Assembly: GCF_016917755.1 (NCBI RefSeq)
Contig: NZ_CP070326.1
Coordinates: 248,001 to 312,000 of the forward strand
Direction of reading: 5' to 3'
Origin: Streptomyces noursei
GTDB taxonomy: Bacteria; Actinomycetota; Actinomycetes; Streptomycetales; Streptomycetaceae
DNA: 64,000 bases
Part shown: one piece after another, positions 8,471-15,399 of the stretch
Layout of the letters: the number at the start of each line of letters is the position of its first letter
Numbering within the stretch: the stretch's first letter is position 1
Translations under genes and position numbers: made by a program
Notes under the pieces: model-generated
Databases searched by the model: none
Told to the model about the DNA's origin: nothing
What the model saw: the letters and a program-made list of their open reading frames with translations, nothing else

Positions 8471-9271
8471 ATGCCCACCATGCGACCGAGTCGCGGCTCC
8501 GAGGCCGAGGTAGAGGAGCGCCGGCAGACGGTGCTGCGCCATGTCGCCGAGGAAGGCGAGATCCGCATCGCCGATCTCGCCGAGCGGATGCGCGTCAGCG
8601 TGATGACCATGCACCGCGATCTCGACAACCTCCACGAGCGGCAGTTGCTGCGCAAGGGCCGCGGCGTGGCGACGGCCTTCTCCAACGTCGCCATGGAAAG
8701 CGCGCTGCGCTTTCGCGAGCACGCCAACGTCGAGATCAAGTCCGCCATCGCCGACGCCCTCGCGGAGGAGGTCTCCCCCGGCGACACGGTGTTGATCGAC
8801 TGCGGCTCGACCCTCTTCCCGCTCGCCCGCCGGCTCGCCACCGTCCAGGGCATCCGCGTGATCACCAACTCGTTGCGGATCGCCTACCTGCTGTCGGCCG
8901 CACCGGCCGAGGTGACGCTCCTCGGCGACCGCTACTACGAGGACTTCGAGTCCTGCGCCGGCCCGCAGGCCCGCCGCCAGCTCCACGACATCCGCGCCTC
9001 CATCGCGTTCGTGACCGCGACCTCGATCCGGGACGGCCGGCTCTTCCACCCGGTCCGCGAGTACGCGGAGACCAAGCAGGCGTATCTGCAGGCCGCCGAC
9101 CGCTCCGTACTGGCCGTCGACCACAGCAAGTTCGGCCGCACCGCGACCTACCCGTACGGCGACGTCGGCGGCTACGACCTGCTGGTCACCGACGCCGACA
9201 CCCCGGAGAGCGAACTCCGGCCCGTCCGGGACCTCGGCGTGCGGGTCCGCACCGTCGATCCCCGCGGCTGA
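8471..9271 (+). CDS. DeoR/GlpR family regulator of the polyol operon
   Basis: A 266-residue protein with an N-terminal DeoR helix-turn-helix (GEIRIADLAERMRVSVMTMH then RDLDNLHERQLLRKGRG, about residues 32-68) and a C-terminal sugar-phosphate sensor domain. The sensor shows the family blocks DTVLIDCGSTLFPLARRL, IRVITNSLRIAYLL and VLAVDHSKFGR. Such regulators usually repress and are released by a phosphorylated sugar, here plausibly D-xylulose 5-phosphate made by the downstream kinase. GAGGAAGGA precedes the ATG at 8471. It is divergent from the permease and followed after 74 bases by the dehydrogenase. Confidence 0.88.
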   Translation: MPTMRPSRGSEAEVEERRQTVLRHVAEEGEIRIADLAERMRVSVMTMHRDLDNLHERQLLRKGRGVATAFSNVAMESALRFREHANVEIKSAIADALAEEVSPGDTVLIDCGSTLFPLARRLATVQGIRVITNSLRIAYLLSAAPAEVTLLGDRYYEDFESCAGPQARRQLHDIRASIAFVTATSIRDGRLFHPVREYAETKQAYLQAADRSVLAVDHSKFGRTATYPYGDVGGYDLLVTDADTPESELRPVRDLGVRVRTVDPRG

Positions 9272-9345
9272 GCCGAGCCGTCCGAGCCGGAGCCGGGCTC
9301 CGGCGTTCCCCGAGCACATCCCCTCCCCGAGAAAGGCCCCGCCCC

Positions 9346-10344
9346 ATGCGTGCTGTCGTCGTCCACACTCCCGGGCACTACGAGGTCACCACCGTCGCCG
9401 ATCCCACCCCGGGCCCGGGCGAGGTCGTCATAGCCCCCGCCGCCGTCGGCATCTGCGGCACCGACGCACACATCGTCGACGGGGAATTCGCCCCCACCCC
9501 CTACCCGATCGTCCCCGGCCACGAATTCACCGGCGAGGTCGTCGCGCTGGGCACCGGCGTCGCCGGCCTGCGCACCGGCGAACAGGTCGCCGTCGACCCC
9601 TCCCTGTTCTGCGGCGCCTGCCACTTCTGCGCCATCGGTCGCGGCAACCTCTGCGAGAACTGGGGCGCCATCGGGGACACCGTGGACGGCGCCATGGCCG
9701 AGTACGTCAAAGTTCCGGCCGCCAACTGCTACCGCCTGCCCGAAGGCATCGAGGTCTCCCAGGGCACGCTCATCGAACCGCTGTCCTGCGCGGTGCGCGG
9801 CTTCGACGTACTGCCCCGCCGCCTGGGCGACCACTACCTCATCTACGGCGCCGGCACCATGGGCCTGATGATGCTTCAGCTCGCCCGAACCGCCGGCGCG
9901 GCATCCCTGTCGGTCGTCGACCTCAACACCGACCGCCTGCGGGTCGCCGAACAACTCGGCGCGGACGCCACGGCGGTCAGCGCCGCACAGCTGGACCGCC
10001 CGCAAGGATGGGAGACCGTCATCGACTGCACCGGCGCCATCCCCGTCATCGAGGACGGCCTCACCCGGGTCCGCCGCGGTGGCACCTTCCAACAGTTCGG
10101 CGTCGCACCGTCCGCAGCCACAGCTTCCTTCTCCCCGTTCAAGGTCTACAACGACGAGATCACCATCGTCGGCTCGATGGCCGTCCTGCACAGCTTCGGA
10201 CGGGCCGTCGACCTCATGGCGAAGGGCGTCATCGACGCCGACACCATGATCACCCACCGCTACGCCCTGGACGACTTCGGCACCGCCCTCCAGACCTTCC
10301 GCCAGGGCACCGGCCGCAAGATCCAAATCTGCCCGCAAGCCTGA
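9346..10344 (+). CDS. Zinc-dependent polyol dehydrogenase (medium-chain family)
   Basis: A 332-residue medium-chain dehydrogenase. The catalytic zinc ligands are in GICGTDAHIVDG (Cys38) and VPGHEFTGEVVALG (His and Glu). The structural zinc lobe is CGACHFCAIGRGNLCENW with four Cys. The cofactor site is YLIYGAGTMGLMMLQLA, followed by an acidic VDLNTDR turn typical of NAD specificity. It probably oxidises an imported pentitol or hexitol to the 2-ketose that feeds the downstream xylulokinase, as sorbitol and arabitol dehydrogenases do. The exact polyol cannot be told from sequence. Confidence 0.88.
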   Translation: MRAVVVHTPGHYEVTTVADPTPGPGEVVIAPAAVGICGTDAHIVDGEFAPTPYPIVPGHEFTGEVVALGTGVAGLRTGEQVAVDPSLFCGACHFCAIGRGNLCENWGAIGDTVDGAMAEYVKVPAANCYRLPEGIEVSQGTLIEPLSCAVRGFDVLPRRLGDHYLIYGAGTMGLMMLQLARTAGAASLSVVDLNTDRLRVAEQLGADATAVSAAQLDRPQGWETVIDCTGAIPVIEDGLTRVRRGGTFQQFGVAPSAATASFSPFKVYNDEITIVGSMAVLHSFGRAVDLMAKGVIDADTMITHRYALDDFGTALQTFRQGTGRKIQICPQA

Positions 10345-10384
10345 CCCTCACCGTCCCGACTCATTGCACGGAAGCGCCTTCGCC

Positions 10385-11788
10385 ATGCCCACAGTTGCCG
10401 GGGTGGACTCCTCTACCCAGTCCTGCAAGGTCGTTGTCTGCGACGCCGACACCGGGAAGATCCTCCATCGAGGCCGCGCCGCCCACCCCGACGCAACCGA
10501 AGTCGACCCCGGCGCCTGGTGGCGGGCGCTCCGCGAAGCCGGCGACGGCCTCCTGGAACACGTCGATGCGGTGGCGGTCGCCGGCCAGCAGCACGGCCTG
10601 GTGGCCCTGGACGCGGCCGGACAGCCAGTGCGCGACGCGCTGTTGTGGAACGACACCCGCTCGGCGCGGGCCGCCGCGGACCTCGTCGACGAACTGGGCG
10701 GACCGGAGAAGTGGGCCGAGGCGGTCGGCACCGTACCGGTCGCGGCCCTCACCGTCGCCAAGCTGCGCTGGCTGGCCGAGCACGAACCGGAGCGCGCCGA
10801 CCGCACCGCGCGGGTGCTGCTGCCGCACGACTGGCTGACCTGGCAGCTGTGCGGTGGGCCGGGCTCCGCCGCCGAGCCGGTCACCGACCGCGGCGACGCC
10901 TCCGGCACCGGCTACTGGTCGCCCGCCCACGGCGCCTACCGCCACGATCTGCTGTCCCGCGCCTTCGACGGCCGCACCCCCCGACTCCCCCGCGTACTGG
11001 GTCCGTTGGAGGTTGCCGGGCGCACCCCGCACGGCGCCCTGGTGGCGGCGGGGACCGGCGACAACATGGGGGCAGCCCTGGGCCTGGGCATCGAGCCAGG
11101 CGACGTGGTGATCTCCCTGGGCACCAGCGGCACCGCCTTCGCCCTCACCGACCACCCCACCAGCGACCCCACCGGCGCGGTCGCCGGCTTCGCCGACGCC
11201 ACCGGCCGCTACCTCCCCCTGGTCTGCACCCTCAACGCCGCCCGGGTCCTCAGCTCCACCGCCCGCATGCTCGACATCACCCTCGATGGCCTCGGGCCAC
11301 TCGCCCGCGAGGCCGAACCCGGCGCCGGCGGCCTGGTGTTCCTCCCCTACCTCGGCGGCGAACGCACCCCCAACCTCCCCGACGCCGCCGGCAGCCTGAT
11401 GGGCCTGCGCAAGGCGAACATGCACCCGCCGAACCTGGCCCGGGCAGCCGTCGAAGGCATGCTCTGCAACATGGCCGACGCCCTCGACAGACTGCGGGCC
11501 CAGGACGTCAGCACCCGGAGGGTGCTCATCATCGGCGGTGCGGCCAAGGCACCGGTGGTCGGCGAGATCGCCGCGGAGATCTTCGGCACCCCGGTCACCG
11601 TGCCCGAACCCGAGGAGTACGTGGCCCTCGGCGCCGCCCGCCAGGCCGCCTGGGCCCTTGCCGGCACTCCCGAGCCGCCGCGCTGGCCGCTCGCTGCGGC
11701 ACGGCAGGTCAGCGCCCCGTCCGAGGACACCGCCGGCCGCCGCATCCGCGCGGCCTATGCCGAGGCGCGGTCGATGGTGTACGGGTGA
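10385..11788 (+). CDS. xylB: Xylulokinase
   Basis: A 467-residue FGGY-family carbohydrate kinase. N-terminal features are AGVDSSTQSCKVVVCDADTG (phosphate 1 loop), AVAGQQHGLVALD and LWNDTRSARAA (sugar-contact region). C-terminal features are GDVVISLGTSGTAFAL (phosphate 2) and the FGGY signature region LIIGGAAKAPVVGEIAAEIF. It phosphorylates D-xylulose to D-xylulose 5-phosphate for the pentose phosphate pathway. The ATG at 10385 begins the first beta strand. It is the last gene of the polyol operon and is followed at once by a strong terminator. Confidence 0.88.
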   Translation: MPTVAGVDSSTQSCKVVVCDADTGKILHRGRAAHPDATEVDPGAWWRALREAGDGLLEHVDAVAVAGQQHGLVALDAAGQPVRDALLWNDTRSARAAADLVDELGGPEKWAEAVGTVPVAALTVAKLRWLAEHEPERADRTARVLLPHDWLTWQLCGGPGSAAEPVTDRGDASGTGYWSPAHGAYRHDLLSRAFDGRTPRLPRVLGPLEVAGRTPHGALVAAGTGDNMGAALGLGIEPGDVVISLGTSGTAFALTDHPTSDPTGAVAGFADATGRYLPLVCTLNAARVLSSTARMLDITLDGLGPLAREAEPGAGGLVFLPYLGGERTPNLPDAAGSLMGLRKANMHPPNLARAAVEGMLCNMADALDRLRAQDVSTRRVLIIGGAAKAPVVGEIAAEIFGTPVTVPEPEEYVALGAARQAAWALAGTPEPPRWPLAAARQVSAPSEDTAGRRIRAAYAEARSMVYG

Positions 11789-11793
11789 GCGGT

Positions 11794-11840
11794 GTGCAGC
11801 ACCGATACCGACCTGTCCGTGGTCGGTACCGGTGCTGCAC
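11794..11840 (+). terminator. Strong intrinsic-type hairpin after xylB
   Basis: Twenty-base arms beginning GTGCAGCACCG match 19 of 20 bases around a 7-base loop. It starts 6 bases after the xylB stop codon. There is no T tract, as is common in Streptomyces. It ends the polyol operon. Confidence 0.85.
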
Positions 11841-12023
11841 GCGCGAGCGGAACCGATCGTCACTCTTGGAGTCCGACAACCGTTCCTTGAAGCAGGACTC
11901 GGCGGATCGCCCCTGCGCCTGCGGGACGACGGCGAGCCCACGATCCACCACCACGTCGACGACCGGACGGCCCACGTGGCCGACCGGTTTATCGACCACC
12001 TACGTGGCAAAGGGGAGTACACC

Positions 12024-12890
12024 GTGGACTACAAGGAGCACACCGCGATCGATGCCGTGCTGGCGAGTTTCGCCGACACCCCCGATCCGCGCCTGCGCGA
12101 GGTCGTGGGCGCGGTCGCCCGGCACCTCCATGCGCTGGTGCAGGAGCTGCGGCCGACGATGGCCGAGTGGGAGAGCGCCATCGCCTTCCTCACCGCCGTC
12201 GGCCGGATGTGTGACAACAGCAGGCAGGAGTTCGTGCTGCTCTCCGACGTATTCGGGGTGTCGATGCTGGTCGAGACCATCAACGGCGAGGCGCACGGCA
12301 CCGAGGGCACGGTCCTGGGCCCCTTCCACATGACCGAATCGCCCCGTCGAGAGCTCGGCGACTCCATCGACGAGGTCGGCACCGGCGCCCCCTGTGTCAT
12401 CACCGGCACCGTCACCGACCTCGACGGGGTGCCGGTCCCGGGCGCCGTCGTCGATGTGTGGCAGTGCGACGAGAACGGCTTCTACGACGTGCAGCAACCG
12501 GGCGTCCAGCCGGCCGGCAACGGTCGAGGTCTGTTCCGCACCGACGACGAGGGCGGCTTCTGGTTCCGCACCGTGGTGCCCTCGCACTATCCGATCCCGA
12601 TCGACGGCCCGGTCGGCCGGCTGCTCCAGGCCAGCCGACGCCATCCCTACCGCCCGGCGCACGTGCACGTCATCGCGGACGCCCCCGGCTTCACCCCGCT
12701 GACCACCCACATGTTCGTGGCCGACAGTCCCTATCTCGACAGCGACGCCGTGTTCGCGGTCAAGCAGAGCCTGGTGCGCGACTTCGCCGAGTCCGTCGAT
12801 CCCGACGAGGCCGCGCGCTACGGCGTGGCGGTGCCGTTCCGGCGCGCCCACTTCCCCATCCGCCTCGTCCCGGCAGGAAATTCCTCGTGA
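12024..12890 (+). CDS. Intradiol ring-cleavage dioxygenase (catechol or hydroxyquinol 1,2-dioxygenase type)
   Basis: A 288-residue non-haem Fe(III) dioxygenase. The N-terminal dimerisation region contains FADTPDPRLREVVGAVARHL and VQELRPTMAEWESAIAFLTA, typical of hydroxyquinol and catechol enzymes. The ligand set is visible as Tyr in ENGFYDVQ, Tyr in VVPSHYPIPIDG and two His in YRPAHVHVIA. It should open an aromatic ring between two hydroxyls to give a muconate or maleylacetate. GTG at 12024 has AAGGGGAG just upstream. A longer form from GTG 11976 is possible. No muconate-pathway gene is adjacent, so the ring substrate remains open. Confidence 0.87.
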   Translation: MDYKEHTAIDAVLASFADTPDPRLREVVGAVARHLHALVQELRPTMAEWESAIAFLTAVGRMCDNSRQEFVLLSDVFGVSMLVETINGEAHGTEGTVLGPFHMTESPRRELGDSIDEVGTGAPCVITGTVTDLDGVPVPGAVVDVWQCDENGFYDVQQPGVQPAGNGRGLFRTDDEGGFWFRTVVPSHYPIPIDGPVGRLLQASRRHPYRPAHVHVIADAPGFTPLTTHMFVADSPYLDSDAVFAVKQSLVRDFAESVDPDEAARYGVAVPFRRAHFPIRLVPAGNSS

Positions 12891-12963
12891 GCGACGTCGA
12901 GGGCCGGGTGCCTGTCGGCGGCGGACCTGCCATCGGACCGGGGCAGACCGCCTCGTCGCCACG

Positions 12964-15033
12964 CTATGTGACGTCGAGGCCGAGCTCGCCGATCAGGAAG
13001 GCCAGGTGCTCGGCCTCGCGCAGTAGCGCATCGTCCGGCGAGGTCTCCACGGTATGTCCGGCCTGCCGGATCCGCAGCAGTACCGGATGCCGTGCGGACG
13101 TGGCCCGTTGGAGGCGGGCTGCCATCTTGCGGCCGTGCCAGGCGGGACAACTGCGATCGGCGGAGCCGCAGTCGAGGAGTACAGCCGGGTAGTCGACGGC
13201 GTCGCGCACCTGGTGGTACGGGGAGTAGCGGTGCAGGACGGCCGCGTCGGTGGGATCGTCCGGGTCCCCGAAGTCCACGGAGACGATGTCGGCCATGGTG
13301 ACCGGATCCCGCCTGCAGCGCAGCAGATCCAGTACGGGGAGCGCGGCCACGCACGCCCGGTACAGGTCGGGGCGCTGGGTCACCGCGACGACTGCGGTCA
13401 GGGCGCTGATCGAGTAGCCGAAGACCCCGAGCCGACCCGGTGTGGTGTGGCCGTGGCGGATCAGGTCGGTGGCCACCGCGTGCAGATCGTCGAACGTGCG
13501 CTGCTTGGTGTCGCGGCGGGCCGCGCGCCACCAGTCGGTGCCGAACTCCCCGCCGCCGCGCAGGTGCGCGTGGACGTAGACGCCGCCCAGTTCGACCCAG
13601 GCCGCGGGCAGCGCGAACAGGTAGGCCGGTAGCCAGGCGATGTTGAGGGCGCCGTAGCCACTGATGATGAGCGGTTGCGGCATGCCGAGATCGACGTCGG
13701 CGCGGGCGACGATCTTGTACGGGATCACGGTTCCGTCGGCGCTGTGTACGGTTCCGCTGCGGGTCACGGCATCCGCGACGACGGCTCGCGGCTCGCTGAG
13801 CGGCACCAGCCTCTCGGTGGCCAGATCGTACCGATAGGCCGCCGGAGACCGGGTGAGGGAGGAGAAGGCGAAGGTGCAACCGTTGCCGGCCGGTGTGACC
13901 AGTCCACCGTCCCGGCCTCCTCCTGGCCATGCCATCCCCGGTTCGGGGAGCGGGATTTCGCCCAGGGGTGCGCCCTGGCAGGAGATCCGGCGCAGCCGGG
14001 TCGCGCCGTTCGCGAGCTCGGCCAGGACCAGTTCCCGGCCCACCGGGGTGATCGAGAACAACACCGTGTCGCCCGGTGGGAGGAGCTCGCGCCAGCCGCT
14101 GCGGTCCCGGCCCGGGCCGGGCAGCGGCAGGGCGACGACCCTTCCGCGCGGTGCGCCGTCGTCGGTGACCGCGATGAACTCGTCGCCGACGATCCCACCG
14201 CGGAACACCGAGCGGGAACCTGGGAGGAACGGCCGCCACTCCGCGTCGGACGCCGCGAGGTCGCGTACGTAGTACGGCCTGCCGGGGCCATGGGCCAGCG
14301 CCCACCGGCCGTCGGCGGAGACGCTCACCCCGCGGGCCGGGAACTCCGACGGCAGGTCCTGGCGGCAGACGGTCGGCCGCGAGCCGGACGCGGCGAGGGT
14401 GACCTGGAAGAGGCCCGGGCAGCGTTGCGGCCGCTCCGCGTCGATGACCACGACGAAGAACCGCCGACCGTCCGGAAGCCAGCCGACCCGGTAGACGCCT
14501 GCCTCGGGCAACCCGTCGACCAGGACCTCACCGGAATCCACGTCGCGGACACGGAACAGCGATTCCCGCCCGGGGCCGGAGAACTGGTAGGCGAGCAACC
14601 CGCCGTCGGGCGACGGCTGCCACTGCATGGTGGCCGGCTCGTGCAGGGGCAGTCCCGCGGTCTCCACGGCGAGATCCAGTACACGGCGGGCCGATGCTGA
14701 AGTCGTCGACACATCAGGGGAATCGGCGACGTCGAGCACCGGCAGCGGGTGGCCCTCGGGCACGTGCTCCACGAACCAGCGGCGCCCGTGGAGTTCCGGC
14801 GGGCGGTGGTGCAGCGCACTTGCGTTGAACCGTCGGGCGGTGGCGAGCGCCAGGCTCCAGGGTGGGTCGGTGTGCAGCAGGTCGCGGGCGAGCCGGTCCT
14901 GGGCCGCCTCCCAGGCGAGCGTTGCGCCGCTGTCCTCCTCCAGCCACTGGTACGGGTCGGTGAAGCCGATCCCGCCGATCTCGTTGAACTCCGGGCAGGT
15001 CGGTGTGGGCGGAAACCGGAACCGGTCAGGCAC
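12964..15033 (-). CDS. Prolyl oligopeptidase (S9A), likely lanthipeptide leader peptidase
   Basis: A 689-residue S9 peptidase: a beta-propeller (about residues 60-400) followed by an alpha/beta hydrolase domain. The active site is recognisable but unusual. Ser541 lies in GVFGYSISAL where family members usually have GGSNGG, Asp626 lies in DCGSADRSCP, and His660 lies in QAGHTVET. The GTG at 15033 is preferred over upstream ATGs (15087, 15069) because GGAGG sits 6 bases before it and the protein then starts at the usual place. It lies downstream of the lanthipeptide precursor on the same strand. In class III systems such as flavipeptin a prolyl oligopeptidase removes the leader after proline, and this precursor has prolines at 13, 16 and 20. 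Confidence 0.85.
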   Translation of the reverse strand: MPDRFRFPPTPTCPEFNEIGGIGFTDPYQWLEEDSGATLAWEAAQDRLARDLLHTDPPWSLALATARRFNASALHHRPPELHGRRWFVEHVPEGHPLPVLDVADSPDVSTTSASARRVLDLAVETAGLPLHEPATMQWQPSPDGGLLAYQFSGPGRESLFRVRDVDSGEVLVDGLPEAGVYRVGWLPDGRRFFVVVIDAERPQRCPGLFQVTLAASGSRPTVCRQDLPSEFPARGVSVSADGRWALAHGPGRPYYVRDLAASDAEWRPFLPGSRSVFRGGIVGDEFIAVTDDGAPRGRVVALPLPGPGRDRSGWRELLPPGDTVLFSITPVGRELVLAELANGATRLRRISCQGAPLGEIPLPEPGMAWPGGGRDGGLVTPAGNGCTFAFSSLTRSPAAYRYDLATERLVPLSEPRAVVADAVTRSGTVHSADGTVIPYKIVARADVDLGMPQPLIISGYGALNIAWLPAYLFALPAAWVELGGVYVHAHLRGGGEFGTDWWRAARRDTKQRTFDDLHAVATDLIRHGHTTPGRLGVFGYSISALTAVVAVTQRPDLYRACVAALPVLDLLRCRRDPVTMADIVSVDFGDPDDPTDAAVLHRYSPYHQVRDAVDYPAVLLDCGSADRSCPAWHGRKMAARLQRATSARHPVLLRIRQAGHTVETSPDDALLREAEHLAFLIGELGLDVT

Positions 15034-15247
15034 TGCGGCCTCCGTACGGATCGGGGAGAGCGGAGCCATCGGGGAGAGCGGAGCCATCGGGAGATCGAGG
15101 CCATCGGGAAAGGGGGAATCGACCGGATCGGGCGGGGCGGCTGGTGCGGGCCACCGGCTGCGTTCCGGTGGCGACCGCAGCCACTGGGTGGGGCGATGTG
15201 ATGGCCTGCCCCACCCAGCGGTCCTGTGATCAGCGACGCGTCACGCG

Positions 15248-15296
15248 GTGTGTGACGTAGGGCGTTGCGTCAGGCGTCGCGCGATGTGTCACACAC
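15248..15296 (-). terminator. Hairpin between precursor gene and peptidase gene
   Basis: GTGTGTGAC (15248-15256) and GTCACACAC (15288-15296) are perfect 9-base arms around 31 bases. The upstream arm covers the last codons of the precursor gene. In lanthipeptide operons such a stem often stabilises precursor mRNA or lets only part of transcription reach later genes. No T tract is present. Confidence 0.5.
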
Positions 15297-15393
15297 AGGC
15301 GCGGCCGTGGAGAAGCGTGCTCAGCACGTTGCTCGGGGCAAGCGAGGGACCGTGCGGGGTCTCGAGCTCCTGAAGCTCCAGGATCATGGCCAT
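15289..15393 (-). CDS. Class III lanthipeptide precursor peptide
   Basis: A 34-residue peptide. The leader begins MAMILELQELETPHG and carries the ILELQELE helix that matches the LxLQ-type motif bound by LanKC in class III precursors (for example ILELQNL of labyrinthopeptin). The C-terminal half is PSLAPSNVLSTLLHGRACV, with Ser17, Ser21, Ser25, Thr26 and a single Cys33. Labionin peptides normally have Ser-x2-Ser-x(2-5)-Cys. Here the serines are spaced by three and the Cys is seven residues after the last Ser. GGAGGTGA precedes the ATG, overlaps the lanKC stop codon and leaves a 6-base gap, so translation is coupled. It is too short for most gene finders. Confidence 0.88.
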   Translation of the reverse strand: MAMILELQELETPHGPSLAPSNVLSTLLHGRACV

Positions 15394-15399
15394 GGCAGT

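Noticed and set aside
11841..12023. In-frame extension of the intradiol dioxygenase upstream of 12024
   Set aside because: The frame stays open but AAGGGGAG directly before GTG 12024 and the usual family length argue for that start.
15034..15087. Upstream ATG starts giving a repeated MAPLSP N-terminus to the prolyl oligopeptidase
   Set aside because: They arise from a short GC-rich tandem repeat and lack ribosome sites. GTG at 15033 has GGAGG and gives the family start.
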